From Vibrio azureus (GTDB lineage Bacteria; Pseudomonadota; Gammaproteobacteria; Enterobacterales; Vibrionaceae), in the NCBI RefSeq assembly GCF_002849855.1, contig NZ_CP018616.1, positions 1,426,001-1,490,000 of the forward strand: a stretch of 64,000 nucleotides of DNA, written 5' to 3'. A model generated the notes under the pieces. The model saw only the letters and a list, made by a program, of their open reading frames with translations. It was not told the DNA's origin and searched no databases. This document shows positions 37,261 to 46,690 of this stretch, piece by piece; positions within the stretch are counted from its first letter, which is position 1, and every line of letters starts with the position of its first letter. A program made the position numbers and the translations under genes.

Positions 37261-37291
37261 GATTCAAGTGGACAACAGTGACCACTTGAAT
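37261..37291. terminator. Inverted repeat between the LTA-synthase-like gene and the antiporter gene
   Basis: GATTCAAGTGG / CCACTTGAATC, an 11-bp perfect stem with a 9-nt loop, lies 31 nt past the LTA-synthase-like stop. On the minus strand it is followed only by TAATTCTCTTTTC, a weak T tract, so termination is likely but not certain. Confidence 0.5.
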
Positions 37292-37321
37292 CAGGTTATT
37301 TCAGTGAACTATTTTTGAAGT

Positions 37322-39259
37322 TTACTTAGTAGTAGATTGATACCAGTTGTTTTGATAAGCCTTGGATCCAAACAAAGCATTGGCTTTCGCACGTTCAATA
37401 ATATTCTTATCTACCTCAAGAGGAGACATTGTTTGCGTCTCAAAATCATATTTCATGGTTGTGACTTTTTCTCCCGGGGAGAACACAACAAAGTTATCAC
37501 GAGTTAAATAACCGAAGTTTTTATCGTATTGCATCATTGCACGTTCATCTTCGCGAGCTAATGGACGAGTTAAATCGCGACCAAGCATCGGGGTCGTTGC
37601 ATCTACGCCAATAAGTGATAATAACGTTGGAGGCATATCTAGGTTATTTGCAATTCGGTCATCTTCTTTTGCTGGTATATCTTTACCTAGGATCAAAGCA
37701 GGAATGTGAAAATGCTTCACAGGGACCAGACTATCACTGGAGGAACGAGCATCATGGTCAGCAATTACAATAAAAATGGTATCGTCCCAGTATGTGGATG
37801 CTTTCGCTTTTTCAAAGAAAGTGCCTAAAGCGTAGTCAGAGTATTTGACAGCGTTGTTACGTGTTCTGTATGCGTCTTTATCATACGGCTCGATTTTATT
37901 TTCAGGGTATTCATACGGACTGTGGTTACTCGAAGTGAAGACTAAACTGAAAAAAGGTGTATCATCTTTTGAGAGTCGTTCGAATTCTTGGTCAGCTTTG
38001 GTATAAAGATCTTCATCACTGACCCCCCAAGAGCCGATAAAAGAGGGGTTTGTATAATCGTCTTCTTCAATGATTTGGTCAAAACCATTGCCAAAAAAGA
38101 AGGATTTCATATTATCGAAATTAGCTTCTCCGCCATAGATAAATTGGGTGTGATAGCCTTGATCCTTTAATAGGTCTGCAATGGTAAAAAAGCCCGTTTG
38201 ACTTTTACTTAGCTTTACAACAGCACGAGAAGGTGATGGAAGAAAGCCGGTTGTCATGGCTTCAATACCACGTACAGAACGGGTCCCCGTTGCATACATT
38301 TGGGTGAAGTTCCAACCTTCCTTCATCAATTGCTCTAAGTTAGGCGTTAAAGGCAAACCACCCAATGAATCCACAAATTGAGCTCCGAGGCTTTCTTGAA
38401 GAAGGATGACGAGATTTTTGCGTTTACCTTTATATGTTGCTTCATTGGTATTCATTGTAGGCAACAAAGTGGTGTCAAAATCAGACTTAGTTGAAGAACG
38501 ACGAACAATCTCAAGTAATTGCTCGTTATCCATTTTGCCGTAAAATTGTTCGGCATTTTTTTCGGACTTCATATTGTTGACGGCAAACAACAAGGAATAA
38601 GATGAATTTAAAGTTAAATCATTCAATAAGGGATCATTACAGAAGGCAACCATGGCTGGGTTAAGTGGTCGATGACCTAAAGAAGAACGAGCGCCAGCGA
38701 CTCCGATAATAATCACTAAAACAGCTAATAGTGGCCTCCATTTCCAACTAATTTGTTGTGTGTTGTCTGTCAGTTTTTTACTCCATTTCCAACCAAAAAC
38801 AAGTGTTAAAACGGTTCCAAGTAGACCAATAAATAACTCGAGTTTGTACCCTGTCCAAAGCATACCAAATACTTCTTTAGGGTAAATGAGGTATTCAACA
38901 AATAGGCGATTTGGTCTCAGGTCGTACTCCATTATAAATGGGGCAGTAGCAAGTTCCATGTAGACAAGAATCCAAAGGCCGAAGACCATCCAGCAGCGTA
39001 AAATTACCTTCCAGAATTGACCAATTTTTCCAGAAACAGGAAGAAGGGCGGAAAGTAATCCTGGGAGTATGAATAACCAACAAATGGTTGCGATATCAAC
39101 TCGAATACCCTGAATGAAAATATAGATAAAATCTTCAATATTTTCAATTCGTTCAGATAACCAAATGGATAAAAGGACCCTTGATACTGATAAAAACAGA
39201 AGGGCAAAAGTACTGAATAAAACAATAGGCCTTAATGGGCCAAAAGTGATTTTTTGCAT
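37322..39259 (-). CDS. LTA-synthase/phosphoglycerol-transferase-like membrane sulfatase
   Basis: About 645 aa. Five N-terminal transmembrane helices (within 1-200) are followed by a periplasmic alkaline-phosphatase-superfamily domain. Metal and catalytic features include LLQESLGAQ (Glu), the Thr of ATGTRSVRG, and IADHDAR near the C-terminus. This layout matches LtaS/MdoB-type enzymes that transfer phosphoglycerol or phosphoethanolamine head groups from lipids. In a Gram-negative a role in modifying periplasmic glucans or surface glycan is more likely than lipoteichoic acid. ATG 39259 (CGGGA 5 nt upstream) is preferred to 39277. Confidence 0.85.
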   Translation of the reverse strand: MQKITFGPLRPIVLFSTFALLFLSVSRVLLSIWLSERIENIEDFIYIFIQGIRVDIATICWLFILPGLLSALLPVSGKIGQFWKVILRCWMVFGLWILVYMELATAPFIMEYDLRPNRLFVEYLIYPKEVFGMLWTGYKLELFIGLLGTVLTLVFGWKWSKKLTDNTQQISWKWRPLLAVLVIIIGVAGARSSLGHRPLNPAMVAFCNDPLLNDLTLNSSYSLLFAVNNMKSEKNAEQFYGKMDNEQLLEIVRRSSTKSDFDTTLLPTMNTNEATYKGKRKNLVILLQESLGAQFVDSLGGLPLTPNLEQLMKEGWNFTQMYATGTRSVRGIEAMTTGFLPSPSRAVVKLSKSQTGFFTIADLLKDQGYHTQFIYGGEANFDNMKSFFFGNGFDQIIEEDDYTNPSFIGSWGVSDEDLYTKADQEFERLSKDDTPFFSLVFTSSNHSPYEYPENKIEPYDKDAYRTRNNAVKYSDYALGTFFEKAKASTYWDDTIFIVIADHDARSSSDSLVPVKHFHIPALILGKDIPAKEDDRIANNLDMPPTLLSLIGVDATTPMLGRDLTRPLAREDERAMMQYDKNFGYLTRDNFVVFSPGEKVTTMKYDFETQTMSPLEVDKNIIERAKANALFGSKAYQNNWYQSTTK

Positions 39260-39513
39260 ATTAATCCCGAGTGACAAATGATATTGACTTTGGAAAGTGG
39301 GGACAAGGCATAACTCTTTGTGACGAAGTTAATGGTAACAAGAAGGTGAGATAAGTCCCTATTTGATTATAGGTGAGAAGTACAGGAGTTGATAGGGTGA
39401 GTGATGATAAAGTCTATTAAAACAATATATTAGAGTTTGTTTATGTTTGTAAGCTAATGGGGCAATGATTCCTAAACGCAAGAGAAATGTTTTATGCCCA
39501 TCTAGGAAGCCAT
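39260..39513. other. Intergenic region between the sulfatase and chemoreceptor genes
   Basis: About 250 nt that should contain the sulfatase promoter. Apart from the receptor terminator at its right edge I see no structured element or open frame. Confidence 0.4.
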
Positions 39514-39544
39514 AAAAAAAGCTACTCATTAGTAACGAGTAGCC
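39514..39544 (-). terminator. Terminator of the chemoreceptor gene
   Basis: GCTACTC / GAGTAGC stem with a 9-nt loop; the minus strand reads into seven T. Confidence 0.88.
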
Positions 39545-39584
39545 TTTATTTATTCAGAAAATGAGTTTGATTAAATTAAAGAGG

Positions 39585-41474
39585 TTAGCTTAATTTAAAT
39601 GTGCTCACTGTTTGGGTTAACTTGTTTGATAAGTCAATTAATTGCGTAGATTTCTCTTGGTTAGAAGAAGAGAGTTCTAGAGTCTCACGTGCTTTATCAT
39701 TGATGTTGACAATACTTTGATTGATTTCACCAGTGACCAGTGTTTGCTCTTCTGTTGCTGTTGCAATTTGCGTGTTCATATCTTCAATAACCGCAATAGA
39801 ATTCGAAATCTCAGCAAGAGAGCGTTGAGCTTTACTTGAGTTGTTTAATGTTAACTCAGCAGCAGTGCGGTTTGCTTGCATCATCTCAATCGAATTATTG
39901 GCTTCTTGTTGAAGGGCTGTGATGACTTGTTGAATTTCGTTGGTACTTTCTTGAGTACGATTCGCAAGGTTACGTACTTCGTCTGCAACAACAGCAAAAC
40001 CACGGCCTTGTTCGCCGGCACGAGCCGCTTCGATAGCAGCATTTAGTGCGAGTAGGTTGGTTTGTTCTGCAATATCTCTAATGACATCTAAAACAGCACC
40101 AATGCTAACGGTTTTATCGCCTAGATTGTTGATAACCAAAGAAACATCTGCAATAGCATCAGATAGGCCAACGATACTGTTATTCACTTCCTCAAAGACT
40201 TGGTTACCTGATGCGGCTTCTTGAGAGGCTTGAATTGCAGCGTCAGAAGCTCGCTGAGCATTTTGAGCAACTTCATTAACAGCAACTGCCATTTCGTTCA
40301 TTGCCGTTGATGTTTGTTCTAGCTGTTCCATTTGAGAGGACGAGCTGTCGTTAACGTTGTCAGCAACTTGACTAATACCTTGAGCAAATGACATGAGTTC
40401 ATCAGAAGAATGGCGGATAGTATTGATCGTCGCTTTCAGGTCTTGCGACATCTCACTAATTGCACCATTCACACCTGTATTTTTGCCAGATTCAGTGCTC
40501 GTCTGAGTCAGGTCACCTTTTGCGATTTGAGAAACAATGTTCTCAATTTCTTTTGGCTCACCACCAATAGGTTTGTAAATCAGCAGGTCAACAATGAAAT
40601 AAACGCAAAGTATACTAGCAATCAAAAACAGGCTAGAGGTCAACAAAGTCGATGTTAAGTTGTCATTAGAATCGGCGTTGACTTCTTCCTCAGTCATCCA
40701 TGCCCAAACGCTCCAGTTTAATGAAGACAGTTCTGCTGCAGAGCCTAAATATTCAACTCCATTATATGTATATTCAAAGCTTTCTTCCTTTGAAGTATCA
40801 ACGGACTTAAAGAGGGGAATTTGGCTAAAGATGTTTTTACCGACTAAACCACTGTCTTGCGCTGCTAAAATGAAGCCATCACCACGGGAAACAAAAATTT
40901 TATTACTAGTGGTGAGTTGTTGTGTAAATTTAGTGAGGTCATCAAGTAATAAGTTAAGGGCGATAACACCAACTACTTTACCTTCTCTGTAGATTGGTTT
41001 AGCAAGAGCCATTACGGTATCACCCGTTGATGCTTGGTAAGGTCGAGTAATGATCGTGTCTTTGCCATTCATCCCATCGATGAACCACTCTCGTTGTTTA
41101 GAAAGGGCATTGAAATTTGGAATAATACCGTTAGTTTTCGATGAATATGAAGTACCATCCGCTGTAGAAAAATAAACATTGTTCACATTAGCGATGTTTT
41201 TAGCACTATGAAGAATATCTACTGCGGATGGAATATCAACATTACCATATTCATCAAATACTAACTCAGTGCTTGTTAAAGAAAGCACATCAAAATAGCG
41301 AGAAATTTTCTGCTCAATGGCATCTGCTATTAATTGTGACTTATAGTCTAACTGCTTTTTAAAACTTGTAGTCGATGAGCCTTCAAAGTTTTTCCAACTT
41401 AGAAAACTGGTTGTCATGATTAGGACAAGTGTCATTGCCATAATCGAAAAAATGATCTTGAGTTTAGCACTCAT
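39585..41474 (-). CDS. Methyl-accepting chemotaxis protein (dCache sensor)
   Basis: 629 aa. Transmembrane helix 1 (about 8-27) is followed by a periplasmic dCache_1-type sensor of about 245 residues ([35 protein letters not shown]), transmembrane helix 2 (about 275-297), HAMP (about 298-350) and a signalling helix pair with the conserved hairpin [19 protein letters not shown]. It reports to CheW/CheA. Cache ligands are often amino acids or organic acids, but the ligand is not readable here. AGGA precedes the ATG. It is monocistronic. Confidence 0.93.
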   Translation of the reverse strand: MSAKLKIIFSIMAMTLVLIMTTSFLSWKNFEGSSTTSFKKQLDYKSQLIADAIEQKISRYFDVLSLTSTELVFDEYGNVDIPSAVDILHSAKNIANVNNVYFSTADGTSYSSKTNGIIPNFNALSKQREWFIDGMNGKDTIITRPYQASTGDTVMALAKPIYREGKVVGVIALNLLLDDLTKFTQQLTTSNKIFVSRGDGFILAAQDSGLVGKNIFSQIPLFKSVDTSKEESFEYTYNGVEYLGSAAELSSLNWSVWAWMTEEEVNADSNDNLTSTLLTSSLFLIASILCVYFIVDLLIYKPIGGEPKEIENIVSQIAKGDLTQTSTESGKNTGVNGAISEMSQDLKATINTIRHSSDELMSFAQGISQVADNVNDSSSSQMEQLEQTSTAMNEMAVAVNEVAQNAQRASDAAIQASQEAASGNQVFEEVNNSIVGLSDAIADVSLVINNLGDKTVSIGAVLDVIRDIAEQTNLLALNAAIEAARAGEQGRGFAVVADEVRNLANRTQESTNEIQQVITALQQEANNSIEMMQANRTAAELTLNNSSKAQRSLAEISNSIAVIEDMNTQIATATEEQTLVTGEINQSIVNINDKARETLELSSSNQEKSTQLIDLSNKLTQTVSTFKLS

Positions 41475-42244
41475 ATTTGACTTCCTAAAGTTCTGATTGA
41501 TATATGCTATTTAATGATTGAGTGAAGCGAATATAGTTATATCTTCTCCCAAAGGGGCTGCATCATACCATTAAATTTGACTAATTTCTGTTCAATAAAG
41601 TGATTTTTTTCTGTTTTTTTTAAATCGACCAAAAACATACTTTTATTTAATTTAAATTTCCTCTATTTATTTGGTTAATTAATAAATCATAGTGAGCATT
41701 GGTTCATATATATTGCTCAGTCGACAGCAGCTATCAGATTGATACTGGAATTGAAAAGTATTTAATTTTCATTGGCTATATCTTTACCTAGCTAAATTAA
41801 TAATAGTATCAATATTATCTTTTCAAACAGATAATTACAATGGTTCATCATAAGCAATTGAATGACTTATGAGATGAGTTGTAACGTTTCGTTAACATTT
41901 TATTGTGATTGAGATGCACTAAATCAACAACATCCCCCTACAGTAAAGCTTTGATAGTTCAGTTAGATAGATTTATCCATTGTATTGGGATAAATACTCT
42001 AATCTATCGATCTGGATCTTTTGTTAACATTATTGTTACAGGTGAATTTCATTAAACTTTGTTGTGTGTCGTAATTGTATGGTGTCGAATAAAATAACAT
42101 TATGCACTGAGTTGTATATTAACTAGCTTTGAAGGGTAACGTCTGTGCAGATTAAGTATTTATTAATGGATATTTATTAAATATATGTTTGCATTTTTGG
42201 TAATAGGTCAATCTTAATAATTAGATAATTACAGGGAATTTTTT
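41475..42244. other. Long A+T-rich regulatory interval ahead of the subtilase gene
   Basis: About 770 nt between divergent genes without an open frame of note. An imperfect palindrome, ATTTATCC / GGATAAAT at 41971-41995, lies within it, flanked by AGATAG and CTATC. Length and A+T content suggest a complex protease promoter with regulator or H-NS binding. Confidence 0.45.
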
Positions 42245-43855
42245 ATGTTAAAGAAAGTATTGAGTTGTTATATATCTTCGGCAGTATTTATGTGCTCATC
42301 TGCATTAGCACAACAAGAGTTAGCATCTTATGGGAATTATGATGATCAAGCTTCAGTTCCCTTGCTTCTTGCACCAATGGGAGAAGAAGCGATAACGGGA
42401 AAATATATTATTGTTTTAAAGTCTTCGAAGGCACTTTCGCATGACCAAGCTGCTCAAAAGGTACATATGAAAGCAACTATAAACGACATCAGTAATTCAT
42501 TGGCTATTTTTCCAGAGAAGATATTCGAGCATTCAATATCAGGCTTTGTCGCTAACTTAACTCAATCGCAAATTGAACTACTACGCAAAGATCGCCGAGT
42601 GAGCTTTATCGAGCAAGACAGAATTATTTCCATTGATCCTTCAATTAGTGAAGATGAAGCTCAAGGCAACGCAACATGGGGATTAGACCGAATTGACCAG
42701 AGAAATTTGCCTCTAGATAGCGTCTATAACTCAGAATATGATGGTACTGGTGTAACGGCATATGTGATTGATACAGGTGTTAATAATGAACATGAGGAGT
42801 TTGGTAGCCGAGCAAGATCAGGTTACGACTTTGTTGATAATGACGATGATGCAAGTGACTGTAATGGCCATGGAACCCACGTTGCCGGTACGATTGGTGG
42901 TAAAGAATATGGTGTTGCTAAAAACGTCAATATTGTTGGAGTTAGGGTATTAAGTTGCCGTGGTTCGGGTTCCTTATCAGGAGTGATATCAGGTATTGAG
43001 TGGGTTGCAGAAAATGCCAGTGGCCCTTCGGTAGCCAATATGAGCTTAGGTGGCGGAAAATCGGTTGCAATCGATAGTGCTGTTGAAAGTGCCATTCAAT
43101 CTGGCGTTACCTTTATGCTTGCAGCGGGTAATTCAAATGCTGATGCCTGTAGTACATCTCCCGCTCGTGTTGAATCAGGTGTGACGGTAGGATCAACCAC
43201 CAAATCGGATTCACGTTCCAGTTTTTCCAACTGGGGGAGTTGTGTTGATTTATTTGCCCCAGGTTCGGATATCAAATCTGCTTGGTATGATGGCGGTTAT
43301 AAAACCATCAGTGGTACTTCAATGGCAACACCGCATGTTGCCGGCGTTGCAGCTCTTTATTTACAGGAAAACAACAGCCTGTCGCCTCAACAAGTCTCTG
43401 ATTTATTGGTATCGAGAGCCACGGATAGCAAAATCAGTGATACAAAAGGGACTGCAAATAAGCTGCTCTATAGTTTAACAGGTAATGGCTGTGAACCAGA
43501 TTGTGGAGGGCCTAACCCGCCAAATCCACCAGTGCCAACACCTAATCCAAGTGAAGAATTAATTTCGGGTCTACCGGTCAATTGGTTAAGTGCTTCTAGT
43601 GGAGATAATACATATTTCCATATGGATCTAGAAGCGGGTAAACAACTTACAGTCGTCACAATTGGTGGCTTCGGTAATGCGGATATGTACCTAAAGTTTG
43701 GTGAACAACCGACTTTGAGTTCTTGGGATTGTCGACCATTAAAAAATGGTAATAACGAAACTTGTACGATTGAAGTAACACAAAGCGGCCGTTATCACGT
43801 CATGCTCAATGCAAAATCTTGGTATTTAGGCATGACCATTCAAGCAAATTATTAG
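42245..43855 (+). CDS. Secreted subtilisin-like serine protease (S8) with PPC domain
   Basis: 536 aa. Signal peptide (1-22), an I9 inhibitor-type propeptide (about 50-130, GKYIIVLK to VSFIEQDR), then a proteinase-K-type catalytic domain. The triad is Asp176 (VIDTGV), His209 (GHGTHVAG) and Ser359 (GTSMATPHVAG), with oxyanion Asn296. A Pro/Asn linker leads to a C-terminal PPC domain (about 440-536, DMYLKFG and CRPLKNGNNETC) that is usually trimmed after secretion. It is similar in design to V. alginolyticus exoprotease A. AGGGAA precedes the ATG. Confidence 0.95.
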   Translation: MLKKVLSCYISSAVFMCSSALAQQELASYGNYDDQASVPLLLAPMGEEAITGKYIIVLKSSKALSHDQAAQKVHMKATINDISNSLAIFPEKIFEHSISGFVANLTQSQIELLRKDRRVSFIEQDRIISIDPSISEDEAQGNATWGLDRIDQRNLPLDSVYNSEYDGTGVTAYVIDTGVNNEHEEFGSRARSGYDFVDNDDDASDCNGHGTHVAGTIGGKEYGVAKNVNIVGVRVLSCRGSGSLSGVISGIEWVAENASGPSVANMSLGGGKSVAIDSAVESAIQSGVTFMLAAGNSNADACSTSPARVESGVTVGSTTKSDSRSSFSNWGSCVDLFAPGSDIKSAWYDGGYKTISGTSMATPHVAGVAALYLQENNSLSPQQVSDLLVSRATDSKISDTKGTANKLLYSLTGNGCEPDCGGPNPPNPPVPTPNPSEELISGLPVNWLSASSGDNTYFHMDLEAGKQLTVVTIGGFGNADMYLKFGEQPTLSSWDCRPLKNGNNETCTIEVTQSGRYHVMLNAKSWYLGMTIQANY

Positions 43856-43874
43856 TATTCATCAATAGATTGGG

Positions 43875-43902
43875 CCCACCTGAGAAGGTGGGCTTCTTTT
43901 TG
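43875..43902 (+). terminator. Terminator after the subtilase gene
   Basis: GCCCACCT / AGGTGGGC stem with a GAGA loop followed by TTCTTTTT. It lies between the two protease genes, so they are likely separate transcripts or the second is reached by read-through. Confidence 0.9.
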
Positions 43903-43930
43903 AATTAAGCTATTTTATTGGAGCAATACA

Positions 43931-45394
43931 ATGGCAACATTGAAAAGTTGTGTACCTATTTTTATTGCAAGTAGCCTCGTATCATCCTTTGCTTTTTCTA
44001 CTGAAACCTTAATTTCAATAGCAGATAAAGTGGAGCATGCTTACTTGTTTGAAACACAAGATCAATCTGATACGACAGTCAAACATACTATTAGTCACCC
44101 TGGAGCAACGTTCATTAAAGTGCATTTTGATAAGTTCAAACTTGGGCCTAGTGACGTTGTCACGATAAAAGGAAATAACAGTCAAGATATTATTCGATAT
44201 CAGCATACCAGCGAGAGTCCATTCTTTGCACGTTCCATCGATGGCGACAGCTTGACTATCGAATGGACTAAAGGCCGAGCAGATTCAAGAGCATTAAGTA
44301 TCGATTATTACACGGCTGGTTATAGTGACGAAAAAATAAAAGACTTAGAAGCGGTTGGGGGATTATCGACTTGTGGTATTAATGAGCGCGTTGATGCTGT
44401 TTGTTGGCAAGAAAGTCATCCAGATAATTTCGGATGGAGCCATTCAGTTGCGCGTTTGTTGATCGATGGTCGTAGTTTGTGTACCGCTTGGCGTGTTGGG
44501 CCAGACAACCATATGATGACGAATAATCATTGTGTATCGACAGCCTCAAGGCTTAAAAATACCGAGGTTTGGTTCAATTACCAGCGAACAACCTGTGAGG
44601 GTGAGTTGGGAGACACAATTAAAATCATGGCGGATCAAATCATCAAAACTAACTACGAACTTGATTATACTTTGTTCAGTATTAAAGATTTCGAACAAAT
44701 CGCTGATTTTGGTTATCTGGGCTTGGATGACTCACCACCTATTTATGGCTCTGAAATTTATATTCCTCAACATGGTGCGGGTAAACCAAAGGAAATGGCG
44801 ATTGAGAGCGATAAAAACAGCACAGGTCTGTGCCAAATTGATCAGGCTGATGCGGATGGTAGAGGAACGAATACAGACACCGGGTATTTTTGCGATACTA
44901 TTGGCGGCTCTTCTGGTTCTCCGGTGCTCCTGGCTGATTCTCATAAGGTTATTGCTTTACATCACTTTGGAGGGTGTGAAAACCAAGGTGTTCAAATAAA
45001 TAAAATATGGCCTGAAATTGCCGAGTTTTTTGATCACACTTTACCTGCTGGGAAAATGGGTAAGCAAGACCCAGTGAGTGAATATCCGATTGTACAAGTC
45101 GGTGAGAAGGTTGAAAATATAACTCTTGAAAAGAATCAGCAACGAATATTTAAGTTGCCGGCTTCTAGCCGAAGCCAAGCTTTGGTAGTGCAAATCTCTG
45201 CCGACTCTGGTGATGGTGACCTTTATACAAAATCAGGCAGTGTGCCAAGTAAAGCGTCGTACCATTGTCGGCCTTATCGTTCTGACAGTAATGAACAATG
45301 TAAAATAGCGATTGGAGACCAAGACTTGTACATTATGATCAGAGGTTACTCTCCGGTTTCTGACCTTACGTTATCCATTGAACCTGATGAGTAG
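43931..45394 (+). CDS. Secreted trypsin-fold serine protease (lysyl-endopeptidase-like) with PPC domain
   Basis: 487 aa. Signal peptide (about 1-23), an N-terminal propeptide-like beta domain (to about 145), then a chymotrypsin-fold domain. The triad is His200 (TNNHCV), Asp245 (YELDYTLF) and Ser328 (GGSSGSPV). Six or more cysteines (CGINERVDAVC, SLCTAW, TTCEG, GLCQ, YFCD, GGCEN) are placed as in Achromobacter lysyl endopeptidase-like S1 enzymes. A C-terminal PPC domain (about 390-487, GDLYTKSG and CRPYRSDSNEQC) matches that of the preceding subtilase. GGAG precedes the ATG. Confidence 0.9.
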   Translation: MATLKSCVPIFIASSLVSSFAFSTETLISIADKVEHAYLFETQDQSDTTVKHTISHPGATFIKVHFDKFKLGPSDVVTIKGNNSQDIIRYQHTSESPFFARSIDGDSLTIEWTKGRADSRALSIDYYTAGYSDEKIKDLEAVGGLSTCGINERVDAVCWQESHPDNFGWSHSVARLLIDGRSLCTAWRVGPDNHMMTNNHCVSTASRLKNTEVWFNYQRTTCEGELGDTIKIMADQIIKTNYELDYTLFSIKDFEQIADFGYLGLDDSPPIYGSEIYIPQHGAGKPKEMAIESDKNSTGLCQIDQADADGRGTNTDTGYFCDTIGGSSGSPVLLADSHKVIALHHFGGCENQGVQINKIWPEIAEFFDHTLPAGKMGKQDPVSEYPIVQVGEKVENITLEKNQQRIFKLPASSRSQALVVQISADSGDGDLYTKSGSVPSKASYHCRPYRSDSNEQCKIAIGDQDLYIMIRGYSPVSDLTLSIEPDE

Positions 45395-45398
45395 TGCA

Positions 45399-45434
45399 TA
45401 TACCAAGCTATAAGTGAGAGGTTACTTGGATATA
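45399..45434. repeat. Dispersed palindromic repeat, degenerate copy 5
   Basis: TATACCAAGC faces GGTTACTTGGATATA. The left arm is decayed. It lies immediately after the serine protease stop codon. Confidence 0.6.
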
Positions 45435-45470
45435 GAAAGACAAAAGGAGACTTACCTTTTGTCTTTCTAT
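45432..45470. terminator. Bidirectional terminator-like hairpin
   Basis: ATAGAAAGACAAAAGG / CCTTTTGTCTTTCTAT, a 16-bp perfect stem with a 7-nt loop, lies between the convergent serine protease and permease genes. Confidence 0.75.
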
Positions 45471-45532
45471 TCACGTTCTTAATAGCTTCTACTTGATGCT
45501 GAACACGGCTTCTTGATGTTCCTTCGGTATAA

Positions 45533-46690
45533 TCATGGTGTTTTTGTTGTGAATTGACAGCGATCTTTACGTTTCGTGATTAAGTAAGCGAATACGCCCC
45601 AGAAGAGGGTTAGCCCCCATAAAGCACTCCAATATTGTGCAATTTGTTGCCATGTTGCCCCCATTTGATTAAGCGCTAAAAATCCTTTGATGGCCCATGT
45701 GCTTGGACTCAAGTCAGCAACCCATAATAGGGGAGTTGGAATAGTTTCTACTGGCCAGACAAAGCCGGCTAAAAATACTAAAGGCATCGAGCTTACCAGA
45801 ACAACAATAGAAACTAATTCTCTACGCGGTACAAGGTAACCAAGCCACAAACCTAAAAAACAACAACTGAGGAGAAATGGCAACAATAATGTGAGTAGCG
45901 TCGACATATGGGCTAGGTGATTGACATTAAGAAACTCAAAACTGAAACCGAAGTAATAGGCACTGAGAACATAATAAAAGGCAGTAAAAATGATGACTCG
46001 AGCACAAAGACGCGCTCTCAAAGTCGTTGATGTTGGTTGTTCCTGATCAGATAGAGTTCGATAGGTTCCCGTTTGCAGACCAATTGCCATGACCAAAGTT
46101 TGTTGCAAAATAAGTATGAAGACTGCAGGGACCACGTATTCAATGTAACCCATGGTCGGATTGAACGTCGGCTTGATATTGAGTTTAAAGGCAGAGTAAT
46201 TTTGGCTTGCCATATCAAGAGGGGTACCATCTATCAGCATCTTATTCACTTTGACCTGAGCACCCAATGTTGCACTCACTCGTGAAATACCTTCTACGAT
46301 GGTCCCGTAGACTAAGAAGTAAGAAGCATCGGCGGCGAATGCAAGCGTTGGGCTTTGGCCGAGCAATAAGTCTTTATGAAAGTGTTCAGGAATCACTAAA
46401 AAGCCCGCGATCTGTTTATCTGTGAGTGCTTTTTTAGCATCAGCGATCGAAGGTAATCTCATAACAACATTCACTTGAGGAGTGGCATCAACCATACGTT
46501 CAAGCGTTAAACTTATCTGGCTATTATCAAGGTTAATGACGGCAATTGGCTGCTCTCTGGGTGTTTCCTGCATGTAAGGCAGTGGGTACAAAAAAGAGTA
46601 AAAAATCACACCCCCAAACACGGTTAGCACAACGACGGGGTTGGTCAGAATCGCGCTTAATTCTGTTTTTAAAACGTGCCAAAAGGTCAT
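45533..46690 (-). CDS. ABC-2-type export permease, subunit 2
   Basis: 385 aa. One N-terminal transmembrane helix, a large periplasmic domain (about 45-180) and five further helices in the C-terminal half, the YhhJ/YbhR type (ABC2_membrane_3). It starts within the stop of the paralogous permease gene (4-nt overlap) with AGGAGG upstream. Together with that permease, HlyD and TolC proteins it should form an envelope-spanning exporter for a drug, lipid or secondary metabolite. No nucleotide-binding subunit is encoded next to it. Confidence 0.85.
   Translation of the reverse strand: MTFWHVLKTELSAILTNPVVVLTVFGGVIFYSFLYPLPYMQETPREQPIAVINLDNSQISLTLERMVDATPQVNVVMRLPSIADAKKALTDKQIAGFLVIPEHFHKDLLLGQSPTLAFAADASYFLVYGTIVEGISRVSATLGAQVKVNKMLIDGTPLDMASQNYSAFKLNIKPTFNPTMGYIEYVVPAVFILILQQTLVMAIGLQTGTYRTLSDQEQPTSTTLRARLCARVIIFTAFYYVLSAYYFGFSFEFLNVNHLAHMSTLLTLLLPFLLSCCFLGLWLGYLVPRRELVSIVVLVSSMPLVFLAGFVWPVETIPTPLLWVADLSPSTWAIKGFLALNQMGATWQQIAQYWSALWGLTLFWGVFAYLITKRKDRCQFTTKTP

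Noticed and set aside
44532..44999. 155-aa plus-strand frame
   Set aside because: It lies inside the serine protease gene in another frame, with no ribosome-binding site or domain.
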